Source of the DNA: Clavibacter michiganensis
GTDB taxonomy: Bacteria > Actinomycetota > Actinomycetes > Actinomycetales > Microbacteriaceae
Length of the DNA: 64,000 nt
NCBI RefSeq assembly: GCF_021216655.1
Contig: NZ_CP080439.1
Coordinates: 9,133-73,132 of the forward strand
Direction of reading: 5' to 3'
Of the stretch, positions 17,645-26,295 are shown piece by piece (position 1 is the first letter of the stretch; the number at the start of each line of letters is the position of its first letter). The notes below the pieces were generated by a model, which saw only the letters and a program-made list of their open reading frames with translations, did no database searches and was not told the origin of the DNA. Made by a program: the position numbers and the translations under genes.

Positions 17645-17704
17645 CGCGGGCACGGAGAAGGCCGGGCACCCTTGGGGTGCCCGGCCTTCTCCGTGCCCGC
17701 GTCA
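17642..17704. terminator. Bidirectional terminator, 30-bp perfect stem
   Basis: Left arm 17642-17671 and right arm 17675-17704 are exact complements around a three-base TTG loop. The outermost TGA of each arm is the stop codon of traA on one side and of the DUF4913 gene on the other, so the two convergent transcripts end in the same hairpin. Confidence 0.85.
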
Positions 17705-18259
17705 GATGAGGGGGACGTCCGCGGGCGGCATCTCCGGCACGATCGTGAGCGGCTCGCCGTTGTTGTCGGCGAGGTGCCCCGCGGCGTTGCAGGCCCGGAA
17801 GGGGCCGTAGGTCTTGTCGAAGATGATGCGGGCGTGGTGATCCCAGTGCTGCACCCACCATGCCGACTGCGCGAGCCGGTCGTCCGGCATGCGTTTCGTT
17901 GCCTCGAGGTAGCCCTTCCACGACACGTAGAACCGCTCGACGACTTCCGGGTGCTTCCACCACTCCGGGCACCACCCCGGCTTCTGCCGTACCGGCGCCC
18001 CGAACGCCTCGACACGGCTCAGCTGCAGCGCGACCCACTCGAGGAACAGCGTCCGGTCGTCCTTCTTCGGCTTCTTCGGCCGCGGTGGCGCCTTCTGCTC
18101 CTCTGCGTCGACCACCTCGCCGGTCGACCCGTCCGCAGGCGGCATGCCCTCGTCATCGGGGGGCGGGGGTGCGTCGTGATCGTCCAGAGGCGGCGGATCG
18201 TCGGCCCAGTCCGGCTCGGGCACCTCGGGCCACCGTGTCGGGTCAAACGGCGTCGACAT
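17702..18259 (-). CDS. DUF4913 domain-containing conjugation-associated protein
   Basis: This 185-residue protein has an acidic, Pro/Asp-rich N-terminal half (residues 1-65) and a C-terminal DUF4913 domain with WCPEWWKHPEVVERF, then SAWWVQHWDHHARIIFD and FRAC. These Trp-rich motifs are characteristic. DUF4913 genes accompany coupling-protein genes in actinobacterial transfer operons; here the start overlaps the coupling-protein gene end by 17 bp. Role unknown; possibly a substrate adaptor of the transfer machinery. Last gene of the leftward transfer operon. Confidence 0.8.
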   Translation of the reverse strand: MSTPFDPTRWPEVPEPDWADDPPPLDDHDAPPPPDDEGMPPADGSTGEVVDAEEQKAPPRPKKPKKDDRTLFLEWVALQLSRVEAFGAPVRQKPGWCPEWWKHPEVVERFYVSWKGYLEATKRMPDDRLAQSAWWVQHWDHHARIIFDKTYGPFRACNAAGHLADNNGEPLTIVPEMPPADVPLI

Positions 18260-19880
18260 GCTCGGACCTCTCCGTGATCGCCTCCGGCTCAGCCGCCGAC
18301 CTCTTCGCCTTCTTCGGCTTCACGATCTTGCCGTTGACCACCTCCTGCCCGTTGATCATGGCCATGAGTACCTTGTCCTCGAAGCACGGCCGGATGCGAA
18401 CGAGAACCGGTCCGACGTCAGAGGCGTCGAACACGGCCCGCCACTTCGGCAGGTGCGCCAACACGTCTGCCGGCAGGATCGGCTTCGACCTGGACGTGCG
18501 CGACTTCGTGCTGCCGTTGCGGCCGGAGGAGGTGTTCGTCGTCCACTCCTCATAGTTGCCGATGCTCTCGCTGAACCGCTTGAGGAACGGCGACTGGGTG
18601 GACTCGCCGCCCCCGTAGACGCGGATCGAGGACGTGCTCCACAGCGCGTCGGCGCCGTCGTTGCCGAACGTGCGGACGATCTGGCCCCACGACTGGAAGT
18701 ACATGCCGAGGATGAGGCCCAGGGAGCCGTAGAACGACACCAGCTCCGGCAGTTCCGGCCATCGGACGATGTTCGCGACCTCGTCGAGCTCGAACACGAC
18801 AGGGACGCGGATCCGCCCCCCGTCCGCGGACGCGGCGCGCTCCCCCGCGCGCGCGATCGACCTCACGAGAGCGGCCACGAATGCGCCACCGGATCCCGCG
18901 CCATTGCGGGAAATCAGCACGGCCGTATCGTTGCTGCGCACGAACGCGTCCGCGTCGAACCTCCGCACTCCCGGCGCGTTGGTCCAGGCGAGCAGCTTGT
19001 CGTTGGCGAAGGCCGACGCCATGCGCTGCGCGGTGGCGTAGACGCTGCCGCGCGTCTTGTCCGGCTGCCCCTGCAGCCCGAGCAGTGCCGCGGCCGGCCC
19101 CGACTGCCCGTGCTTCTGCATGACCGCGCGGAGCTCGTCGTGCTCCTGCTGCGTGATCCACGTGTACACCTGGGCGTCGCCCTTGCCCTCGAGCTTCGCG
19201 GCGAGCAGCGCGTAGGCGAACAGGTCGCGACCCTGTGAGTCGAACTGCGCGTCGCTCTTGCTATCGCCGTCCTTCGTGCTGGCCTCGAAGATCGCCGCGA
19301 TCTCCTGCGCGGTCGTGAGGTCGGTGACGTCGTCCAGCGGGTCGTAGACGAAGTCTGGCCGCGCGTCCTGCCGGTAGACCTGCATCGGGTCGTACACCCA
19401 CTGCTCGCCCGCGCGCTGGCGGCCGGCGAGGACCTCCTTCACTCCGTCGACCTTGTTCGACGTCATCACCGCCGCACCGGGCGCCTCGAGCATGTGGCGG
19501 ACCACGGATCCGGTGGTCTTCCCGCGGCCGGGCCCGAAGATGTAGATCGCGACGTCACGCCATCCCTGCCACACCCACGTCGCGCCGGCGCCGACGAGCG
19601 TCCCGATCTTCTGCCCGGGCGGGAGATCCTCGACTCGGGGATGGAGGTCCTTCCGTGTGGCCTTCAACCGCGCCGGGTACAACACCGGGGCGAGTCGGTT
19701 GCCGGCACGGAGGTGGCGCTGCATCCGGTCCACGGGATGGCTTCCGTGCATCCGGATCAGAGCGAACACGGCGGACGCGAGGACCAGCACCACCAGGACG
19801 ATGAGCAGCGGTGTCCCCCACCACGGCCACTGGAACTGCTCGAATGCCGTCTGGATGGGGTCGGGCGCGGGCGTGTTCAT
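18243..19880 (-). CDS. traG: Type IV coupling protein (VirD4/TraG-like)
   Basis: This 545-residue ATPase links the relaxosome to the secretion channel and pumps DNA. One strong N-terminal membrane helix (about residues 22-45) is followed by the nucleotide-binding domain with Walker A FGPGRGKTTGS (about 113-123), a VVFELDEVANIVRWPEL Walker B region (about 350) and the C-terminal GGGEST / FLKRFSESIGNYEE segment typical of TraD/TraG. The inner-membrane location and neighbours (TraA, DUF4913) agree. The C-terminus is charged and ends near a Lys/Arg cluster. Confidence 0.9.
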   Translation of the reverse strand: MNTPAPDPIQTAFEQFQWPWWGTPLLIVLVVLVLASAVFALIRMHGSHPVDRMQRHLRAGNRLAPVLYPARLKATRKDLHPRVEDLPPGQKIGTLVGAGATWVWQGWRDVAIYIFGPGRGKTTGSVVRHMLEAPGAAVMTSNKVDGVKEVLAGRQRAGEQWVYDPMQVYRQDARPDFVYDPLDDVTDLTTAQEIAAIFEASTKDGDSKSDAQFDSQGRDLFAYALLAAKLEGKGDAQVYTWITQQEHDELRAVMQKHGQSGPAAALLGLQGQPDKTRGSVYATAQRMASAFANDKLLAWTNAPGVRRFDADAFVRSNDTAVLISRNGAGSGGAFVAALVRSIARAGERAASADGGRIRVPVVFELDEVANIVRWPELPELVSFYGSLGLILGMYFQSWGQIVRTFGNDGADALWSTSSIRVYGGGESTQSPFLKRFSESIGNYEEWTTNTSSGRNGSTKSRTSRSKPILPADVLAHLPKWRAVFDASDVGPVLVRIRPCFEDKVLMAMINGQEVVNGKIVKPKKAKRSAAEPEAITERSEHVDAV

Positions 19881-20092
19881 CAGTGGTTCTCCTGTCGGGC
19901 GTGGGCTTCGTCAAGGAGCTGCCGTACGCGGCGCCGCGAGAGCCCTGCCGCTTCCGCGGCGCCCTTCTGCCCGAGGACGGCGACGGAGGCGACGATCGCT
20001 TCGTCTCGCTCCCGGCGGGCGGTCCGGTAGGCGTCGGCGACTTCCTGGACGGACTCCGCTGTTGTGGTGATCGCGCGGCCGATCCGGGCCAT
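19880..20092 (-). CDS. Small helix-turn-helix protein in the transfer operon
   Basis: This 70-residue protein starts at ATG 20092, three bases after the stop of the upstream membrane-protein gene, and its stop overlaps the coupling-protein start. It is helical, with a C-terminal helix-turn-helix (LGQKGAAEAAGLSRRRVRQLLDEAHAR). A local regulator or DNA-binding accessory factor of transfer is plausible; not established. Confidence 0.6.
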   Translation of the reverse strand: MARIGRAITTTAESVQEVADAYRTARRERDEAIVASVAVLGQKGAAEAAGLSRRRVRQLLDEAHARQENH

Positions 20093-20094
20093 GG

Positions 20095-20424
20095 TCACCA
20101 CGTCCGCCGGGTCCGCGTCGACGACGTGCGCTGCAGCTGGTCCATCTGCCACCAGATCGCGATCGTCACGAGCGCGCAGGTGCCGGCGAGGAGCGTTCCG
20201 GTGAACACGTACCCGGAGGGCGTCCACGCGGCTTCCCAGGCGCCTGCTGCCGCCTCAGGGCCCATGTCCGGTACGACGAATGAGACGGCACTGGCGAACA
20301 GCAGGGCGAGGATCCACAGCACCACCCCGAGGAGGAACCCAGCGGCGGTGTTGCGGATCAGGAGAAGGCCCCGCCGGCGCCACCGCCGCGGAGGCGCGTT
20401 CGTGTGCAGTCGTCCATCGCTCAT
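20095..20424 (-). CDS. Small membrane protein of the transfer operon
   Basis: This 109-residue protein has two membrane helices (about residues 25-50 and 73-92) separated by a loop with Pro/Glu/Ala. The N-terminus is Arg-rich and cytoplasmic by the positive-inside rule. It is co-transcribed with neighbouring transfer genes, so it is probably an inner-membrane component or assembly factor of the channel. No family recognised. Confidence 0.6.
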   Translation of the reverse strand: MSDGRLHTNAPPRRWRRRGLLLIRNTAAGFLLGVVLWILALLFASAVSFVVPDMGPEAAAGAWEAAWTPSGYVFTGTLLAGTCALVTIAIWWQMDQLQRTSSTRTRRTW

Positions 20425-20459
20425 CGTGTGCTCCTTCGTTCGGTAGGTGGTGCTGATGG

Positions 20460-21509
20460 TCAGAGGCCGTCAACGGGACGCCACACCTCGGCGTTCGGGG
20501 TGCCCCAGACGGTCTGGATCTTCACGACGTCGCCGACCTTGGGCGCGGCGATCATCATGTTCCCGCCGAGGCTGATGCCGACGTGCCACGCGTCGTTGCC
20601 GCCCCAGAAGATGAGGTCTCCGGGCTGGACCTCGGACAGCGGGTGCATCTCGCCGCGCGCGATGCCGTTTCGCCACTGCGTCGTCGACGAGTGCCCGTCG
20701 TCGATGTCGATGCCGACCTGTGCGTAGGCGACCTTCGTGAGCCCGGAGCAGTCCCAGACGTTGGGGCCCGCTCCCCCGAGGACATAGGACTTCCCGAGCT
20801 GCTGCTTCGCGAACGCGATGACCTGGTTGATCTCGGCCGCATGCGGGCCGCGCGCGGGCTGCTCGCCGTCCGCGAGCTCGCCGCTCCCGGTGCTTCCTGC
20901 GCGCGAGCAGGCGAGGCCTTCATCTGTGCTCGAGACGGGCACGACGGTCGTCCCTGAGAGCGCGTTCATCACCTGTGCTGCCTCGGGGAGGTGGGTGGCG
21001 TACCGGTCCGGGAACGCCGAGCGCTCCACCGCCTGTGCGGCGTCGCCGGGCTCTTTGCTCTCCCACCCGGGGACCTGCGTGAGCCGCTCGTAGAACAGGT
21101 TGATCGCGTACCCCGTGTCTGTGATCTGCGCGAGCGTGCCCCAGCCCTGTGAGGGGCGCATCTGGAAGAGGCCGGCGGAATCGCGATCGCCTCCGCCGAG
21201 GTTGCGGAGCCCTGACTCGGTCATCGCGGCGATCAACGCCACCTGCTGCGCGTGCTGGTTGAGACCGCGCTGCTTGCCGATGGTGAGGATCGAGGCCGCG
21301 TTCGCGACCTGCTCGCCGGAGTACGCACCCACCTCGGCCGGGAGCTGACCGGACTCCACGGCGATCGCTGGCCCCCCGGTGCCGCAGCCAGCGGCCGACG
21401 CCCCATCGCTTCCGCCGCCGACGATGACCGTGAAGATCACCACGACCACCGCGACGATTCCGATGACCGGCGCCGCGACCAGAATCCCGAGCATGCTGCC
21501 CTTGCTCAC
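20460..21509 (-). CDS. Peptidoglycan hydrolase: lytic transglycosylase-like plus NlpC/P60
   Basis: This 349-residue protein opens a path through the cell wall for the transfer channel. It has an N-terminal membrane anchor (residues 5-30) and a lysozyme-like/transglycosylase domain (about 65-180: VALIAAMTESGLRNLGGGDRDSAGLFQMRPSQGWG). The C-terminal NlpC/P60 peptidase domain (about 230-349) has the catalytic Cys in NVWDCSGLTK and the His in DAWHVGISLG. The domain order matches the VirB1-like hydrolases of Gram-positive conjugative elements. The GTG start at 21509 overlaps the stop of the previous gene. Confidence 0.88.
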   Translation of the reverse strand: MSKGSMLGILVAAPVIGIVAVVVVIFTVIVGGGSDGASAAGCGTGGPAIAVESGQLPAEVGAYSGEQVANAASILTIGKQRGLNQHAQQVALIAAMTESGLRNLGGGDRDSAGLFQMRPSQGWGTLAQITDTGYAINLFYERLTQVPGWESKEPGDAAQAVERSAFPDRYATHLPEAAQVMNALSGTTVVPVSSTDEGLACSRAGSTGSGELADGEQPARGPHAAEINQVIAFAKQQLGKSYVLGGAGPNVWDCSGLTKVAYAQVGIDIDDGHSSTTQWRNGIARGEMHPLSEVQPGDLIFWGGNDAWHVGISLGGNMMIAAPKVGDVVKIQTVWGTPNAEVWRPVDGL

Positions 21510-21991
21510 GGCGCATATCCGGTGGGATTGACATAGGACACCAGCCACACGGCTGCCGTCGAGTCCCGGTGCAGGGTCACCGTCACAGGCCCGCCCACGG
21601 CAGCGTCGAACTGCCACGCCGCATCCGTCGACGTCTGCTGATCGCCGACCGGACCCCCTACGTCACGCACGTCCTCACAGGGGACGTTCGCCGGCGCCGT
21701 CGCGGCGTAGAGGGCGCGTGCGTCGTCGGTGAGGTACGGGTCCAGCGTCCGCTGCCACGTCCCGGAGTCGACGTCGGGGCGGCAGAACGCGGCCGCGGCC
21801 GCGAACGCCTGCGCGCGGTCAGCAGGCTCATCAGGGCTCGTCGACGGCGAGGGAGCCGCGGCATCGGGCATCGGAGCGGCCGGGGTGGCGGCCTGCGGCG
21901 TCGGCACGCTGCGCGCTGCGAGCACCAGACCCACGATCACCGAGAGCACGACGAGCACGCCGAGGGCCGTCAGGACGGTCTTCCTGGACAT
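21506..21991 (-). CDS. Single-TM transfer protein, NTF2-like (VirB8/TcpC-like)
   Basis: This 161-residue protein has an N-terminal membrane helix (about residues 7-27), a Pro/Ala/Ser linker, and an extracellular domain with an alpha-beta pattern (AAAAAFCRPDVDSGTWQRTLDPYL, then VTVTLHRDS and AVWLVSYVNPTG) like the NTF2-like domains of VirB8/TcpC. Two Cys (in FCRP and PCED) could form a disulfide. It overlaps the lytic protein gene and probably scaffolds it. Assignment by topology only. Confidence 0.6.
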   Translation of the reverse strand: MSRKTVLTALGVLVVLSVIVGLVLAARSVPTPQAATPAAPMPDAAAPSPSTSPDEPADRAQAFAAAAAFCRPDVDSGTWQRTLDPYLTDDARALYAATAPANVPCEDVRDVGGPVGDQQTSTDAAWQFDAAVGGPVTVTLHRDSTAAVWLVSYVNPTGYAP

Positions 21992-22000
21992 CAGCGGGCT

Positions 22001-23251
22001 CTACCGGTATCCGTCGACGATGGCGGCCGCGATGCGCATCCACGCCAGCCTCGTTGCCGGCGACACCCGCTCCGGGACGATCTGCACGCCCCCGGCGGCG
22101 GCACGGTCGCGCGGGACCTGGATGAGCTGCGCTGACGACACCTCGAGGAACCGCGCGATGGCCGCGCGGTCGACCTCTTCGGGGACGTCCGCCATGTCGG
22201 TGATGACGACGATGGCGGATTCGGCGAGGTGCGTGTACCCGTGCTCGCGCAGCCAGCCGATGGCGCGGGCGGCGCGGTCGGCCGCCGAGACCGCCCAGTC
22301 CGTCACGATCACGACGTTGGAGACGCTGCGGAGGATGCCCGCCATCGCCGGGTGGGAGACACCCGTGCCGCAGTCGGTGAGCACCACGCTGTAGTAGCGA
22401 GCCACGAGCGCCTGGACGCGGGCGTGGTCGTCGGCGGTGAGCGCGTCGGACACCTCGGGATCCTGCTCGCCGGCGATGACGTGCAGCCGGTTCGCGTGGT
22501 GCATGTACCGCCCGAGCTCGGTGAGAGATCCGATCGCCTCTGCGTCACGGACGACGTCGGTCACCGTCGGCGCCGTCGCCACGTCGTAGGCCGCCTCGCC
22601 GACGACGCGCTCGGCGAGATCCCCGGAGTCCGGGTTCATGTCCACCGCGCACGGCGGGTCGCCGCGGTACTCGGCAAGCATCATCCCGACGCCGCCGGTC
22701 GTTGACGTCTTCCCGACGCCGCCCTTCAAGGAGAGGATCGCCGTGGAGTGGCTGCCGGTCAGCTTCCGGCTGATCCGTCTCGCGAGTTCATCGGTCTCCC
22801 GCTCGAGCGCGGACTGGCCGAGGTTCACCACTCCCCCGGTCGCGGCGTACACGGCTGCGCGCAGCCCGGTCCGCGGCCGCGGTTTGGCCGGTTTCACGAA
22901 GCGCACATCCGCCCGACGTGGCAGCGGATCGACAGCCACCGGTGCGGGAGCCGTCGTCGACCGCGACACAGCGGTGGTCGGCGCCGGCGCCGGCGCCGCG
23001 CGCTCGGGCGACGGCGATGAGGGGCCAGCGGGGTGAACGGAGCCGTCGTGATCGACCGAGAACCAGCTCTCCTGGCCCGACGGCCTCTCGACGCTGTGCA
23101 CCAGCACCGGGGCGCCCTGCGACCGCGCTTGGCGGCTCAACCACTCCAGAACGTCGGGGTACGAGCTGTCACCCGTGAAGGTGACGTCCGCGATCCGCAG
23201 CTCGCCGCCCGTGGAGAGCAGCTCGAGCGCTGCGAGGGGTGTTGTAGTCAC
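22001..23251 (-). CDS. ParA/MinD-like ATPase of the transfer operon
   Basis: This 416-residue protein has an N-terminal region of about 165 residues, Pro/Ala-rich, followed by a MinD/ParA-type P-loop with a deviant Walker A SLKGGVGKTSTT (about 172-183), a VVLTDCGTGVSH switch II (about 285) and VVIVTDWAVSA. Such ATPases are found in transfer operons of Gram-positive plasmids and may position the machinery or the DNA. It is distinct from the partition ParA at 37.7 kb, which lacks the signature lysine. It lies between the VirB4-like and VirB8-like genes. Confidence 0.75.
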   Translation of the reverse strand: MTTTPLAALELLSTGGELRIADVTFTGDSSYPDVLEWLSRQARSQGAPVLVHSVERPSGQESWFSVDHDGSVHPAGPSSPSPERAAPAPAPTTAVSRSTTAPAPVAVDPLPRRADVRFVKPAKPRPRTGLRAAVYAATGGVVNLGQSALERETDELARRISRKLTGSHSTAILSLKGGVGKTSTTGGVGMMLAEYRGDPPCAVDMNPDSGDLAERVVGEAAYDVATAPTVTDVVRDAEAIGSLTELGRYMHHANRLHVIAGEQDPEVSDALTADDHARVQALVARYYSVVLTDCGTGVSHPAMAGILRSVSNVVIVTDWAVSAADRAARAIGWLREHGYTHLAESAIVVITDMADVPEEVDRAAIARFLEVSSAQLIQVPRDRAAAGGVQIVPERVSPATRLAWMRIAAAIVDGYR

Positions 23252-23260
23252 GTGGTCCTC

Positions 23261-24766
23261 CTACTGCCGGTATCGCTCATCGGTGACGTGGAGCTGCTGC
23301 TGCACATCGGTCTGGAACATCTGCACGGTGATCCCTGCCCGCTCCGGCAGCTTCAACATGACCCGGCCGGCACCAGGAGGGGCGCCCTTCTCGCCCTTGC
23401 GGCGAGGGGGCATTTTCCATGACGGGGCGGCGTTGAAGCTTGCGACGCGGTTTATTTCCTTTGTAGTCAGCCGACGGATACCGCTCAGTGATTCCAAATC
23501 GTCCCGCGTGAGAGCCATGAGATAGACAAGCCCGGAGCGTTCTACGAAACCGCGAGCCTTTTCGCGGTCTGCCGGGTTCGGAAGGGAGATAAGGTCCTTT
23601 GGTGAATGTGTGACCTTCAGTTCCGCTACGCCCTTGCTGCGATTTGTTCGGATCAGCGCGTCGTAGCGGTCGACGATTCCCTCGCAGGCTCGCAGCGGGT
23701 ACCAGCACTCATCCATAAGGGACGTGTATCCCGACCACGTGACCTTGGGCACGTACATCTCACCCGCGAGAGCTGCCTCCTCCACGAGGCGCTGTTCATG
23801 CTGCGCGATCTCCCAGTGCGCGTCGATCGCGTCCATCCCGAGTGACCAGGTAGAGAGCATCGCCGCCGACAACAGCCGAGTGTTGGAGGGGTCGATGCTC
23901 GATGTGTCGAAGCAGAAGCCCCCGGGGTTGCCTGGGTCGAACTCGACGGAGTCCACTCCGCTGAGCATCTGGCCCATCTCTCCCGAGATCATGGAGCGGA
24001 GCGTCTCCCCAAGGCGAGCGAAACGAGCGCGAAACGAGTCCGCATCCCGCTGTCCCGTCACATGCAGCATCCGGTCCGAGACGGCGTCGAACACCGTCAC
24101 GAGATCCCGCGTTACCGGTCGCGAGGTGCGTTCGCGCAGGGAGTCCACGATCGCTTCAAGAGCGGTGTCCTCGATGTCGTCCAGAGGGTGGCCGCGGCTC
24201 ACGCGAGCATTGAGCTGGACCAGGGCGACCGCCTTGTCCCGAGCCAGCTGCGCGAGCTCCTCGCCGACGTGTCCGCCGATTCTGGCTGCGGCGGCACCGA
24301 GTGGGCCGGGCGACACGATGTTGAGCTTGTCGCGCCCCGCTCCTGGACCGATGGAGAATACCTGCCCGCCCACCGCCCTGATCATCGGCACGTGCTCGCC
24401 CTTGATCGGGTCGAACACCGCTGGGGTGAGCCCGCGCCCCATCTGGCCAAGCAGGATCGTCTGGGCAGTGGTCGACTTCCCTACCCCGTTGATACCGAAC
24501 AGGATTCCGGTAGGTGATGAGATGACGTTCGCTCGGTACAGGGCCTCGTGATCTGTGCACACGGCGGTGTGAGTGTCGACGTCTCGGCCGAGCGGGGCAC
24601 CATCGGTAGGGCGCCCGGTGCCGACGCCGAAGGGGTAGATCCCGCAACCCTGCACTGACGTGGAGAACCACATGGGGGCCTGCGGCACGCGAGACCACAT
24701 ACCGCCGCCATGCCCGAGAAATCCCATCGGGGTCCGGGTGAGCCGCCGCGTCATCGTGCCGCCCAT
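23261..24766 (-). CDS. VirB4/TraC-like transfer ATPase
   Basis: This 501-residue ATPase should energise channel assembly and DNA transfer. Walker A GINGVGKSTTAQTILLG lies at about residue 90-105, and the FDPIKGEHVPMIRAVGG segment that follows is typical of VirB4/ConE-type proteins. KVTWSGYTSLMDECWYPL, with the acidic Walker B-like DECW, lies at about 345-360. Its start ATG at 24766 overlaps the stop of the SCO6880 gene (TAATG). It is shorter than classical VirB4 (about 800) because the N-terminal domain is supplied by the separate SCO6880 protein, the usual actinobacterial arrangement. Confidence 0.82.
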   Translation of the reverse strand: MGGTMTRRLTRTPMGFLGHGGGMWSRVPQAPMWFSTSVQGCGIYPFGVGTGRPTDGAPLGRDVDTHTAVCTDHEALYRANVISSPTGILFGINGVGKSTTAQTILLGQMGRGLTPAVFDPIKGEHVPMIRAVGGQVFSIGPGAGRDKLNIVSPGPLGAAAARIGGHVGEELAQLARDKAVALVQLNARVSRGHPLDDIEDTALEAIVDSLRERTSRPVTRDLVTVFDAVSDRMLHVTGQRDADSFRARFARLGETLRSMISGEMGQMLSGVDSVEFDPGNPGGFCFDTSSIDPSNTRLLSAAMLSTWSLGMDAIDAHWEIAQHEQRLVEEAALAGEMYVPKVTWSGYTSLMDECWYPLRACEGIVDRYDALIRTNRSKGVAELKVTHSPKDLISLPNPADREKARGFVERSGLVYLMALTRDDLESLSGIRRLTTKEINRVASFNAAPSWKMPPRRKGEKGAPPGAGRVMLKLPERAGITVQMFQTDVQQQLHVTDERYRQ

Positions 24767-26295
24767 TAGTTTCCGCCTTCTGCCAGGTGTTGCATGAAGG
24801 TCTCGTACTGCCACGGCAGCAGACCCAGGGGCAAGGTGGAGTGGAACCCTGCTGCTGTATTGGTCTCGATAAAGCGCCAGGTGAGATCCGTCGCGGCGAG
24901 CAGACCCTTCAGCTTCTGCAGCGCGTCGCGCTGCGCACGAGGATTCGCCTCGAAGGTGACAGTGACCTCAATCGCGAATCGAGTCATCGACGCGCCTGTC
25001 ACGAGATCGACTTCTGTTTGATCGGCAAAGGCCACCATCTTCGCATCGAGGCTTGACGCCTTTGCCTTCGAGGTCGCCGCAACACCTGTACTCCGACGAA
25101 GCTCCGCCGCACGACGAACAGCTTCTCCCGGAGTAAGTGGTCGCCAGAACACGGCCACGCGCTTGCGGAGGAACTTGTCCTGCGGATAGAACAGGGCGTT
25201 CATGCTGTCCTCAGTAATGAGTTTCTGGGGCGGCGCAAGCATCATCACCGTCACCGAGGCAACTCCGTCGTGGTAGCAGATACGCCGCGCACTGTCATCG
25301 AATTCGTCCGGACCCGCGTCAGAAACGCGGAGCGTGAACGGGCACCCGGCGAGTTCATCGAGCGCGATCTCCTGCTCGCGATCGGGCCGATACGCGATGC
25401 GCACTGAGCGGGCAAGATCCTCGCTCGTGGCAACGAAGGGCCGCCCCGCGCCCGCGTTGGCCAGGGCTGCGCGATGATCCGGCAGCCGGGCGGCAACCTC
25501 GGCGGCCGCATCCTCGACGGTGTCACCGAGTTCCTTCCTTGCCCACGCAACGGTCGCGAACACCTCGACCGATGAGGAGCGCGCCGGCAGCCGTCTTGCC
25601 CCCTCGAGCAGGGCCCGCTTAGCGAGGTCCGGAGCGGACGGCGATACCCCAGCCGTGATCTTCTCGACGAGAGGTGCAGACGATGCGAGCGAGGAGTCCA
25701 CGACGATGACAGCGCCCTCGATCGCCTCGTCCGTGGACAGTGAGGCGATCCAGCCCCCGAACTCCACGACCTGATTGTCGACAGCTTCCTGAGGGAGCAT
25801 TGATGTGCCATCTGGGTTGCAGACGAATGTCGCAGTCAGCGTAGGTGTCGATGAGTTCTTCATGTGGTGGAGGAGGACGAACGGTGCGCCCTCGCCGTCC
25901 ACGCCGTCGATCTCTTCGAGCGTCGACAAGGGTCCCGGTAGTGCCAGGAGCGCATCATCGGGCAGAGCAGTAAACAAGCCTGTCCTGTAAACCGTGCTCC
26001 CGGCCGAATTCCTTGACCTGTGTGACAGCCTGTCTGCGCATCGCGCGGCGATGGTGCGACCCGCGTTCGGTAATCCGAATCGGAGGACGAACAGCAGTTC
26101 CCACAGAAGGGCGAGAGCGAGAATCCACAGGCCGAATGCCCATGCCCCGAAGGTGACGGCGATAAGCATCAGGAAGATCGACGACAGAAGCACACCCCAC
26201 CCGCCGATTCTGGTCAGACCCCCGAAGGTGGGCTTCGCCGTCGGCAACCAGTTCCCGAACTTGACGCGTTCGGTCGTCTTTAGTGTTTCACTCAC
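24766..26295 (-). CDS. SCO6880-family conjugation protein
   Basis: This 509-residue protein has two adjacent membrane helices at about residues 33-52 and 53-72 near the N-terminus, in the position of a PrgI/VirB3-like module. A long soluble region follows and resembles the N-terminal domain of VirB4-type ATPases but has no Walker motif. The family (named after a Streptomyces coelicolor protein) is found next to VirB4-like genes in actinobacterial transfer operons, as here. It most likely joins the ATPase to the membrane. Confidence 0.8.
   Translation of the reverse strand: MSETLKTTERVKFGNWLPTAKPTFGGLTRIGGWGVLLSSIFLMLIAVTFGAWAFGLWILALALLWELLFVLRFGLPNAGRTIAARCADRLSHRSRNSAGSTVYRTGLFTALPDDALLALPGPLSTLEEIDGVDGEGAPFVLLHHMKNSSTPTLTATFVCNPDGTSMLPQEAVDNQVVEFGGWIASLSTDEAIEGAVIVVDSSLASSAPLVEKITAGVSPSAPDLAKRALLEGARRLPARSSSVEVFATVAWARKELGDTVEDAAAEVAARLPDHRAALANAGAGRPFVATSEDLARSVRIAYRPDREQEIALDELAGCPFTLRVSDAGPDEFDDSARRICYHDGVASVTVMMLAPPQKLITEDSMNALFYPQDKFLRKRVAVFWRPLTPGEAVRRAAELRRSTGVAATSKAKASSLDAKMVAFADQTEVDLVTGASMTRFAIEVTVTFEANPRAQRDALQKLKGLLAATDLTWRFIETNTAAGFHSTLPLGLLPWQYETFMQHLAEGGN

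Noticed and set aside
13115..17653. Open frame of 1,512 codons antisense to traA
   Set aside because: It is a mirror of traA's strong third-position GC bias; the translation is Val/Gly/Arg/Asp-rich without domains, and traA on the other strand has all expected motifs.
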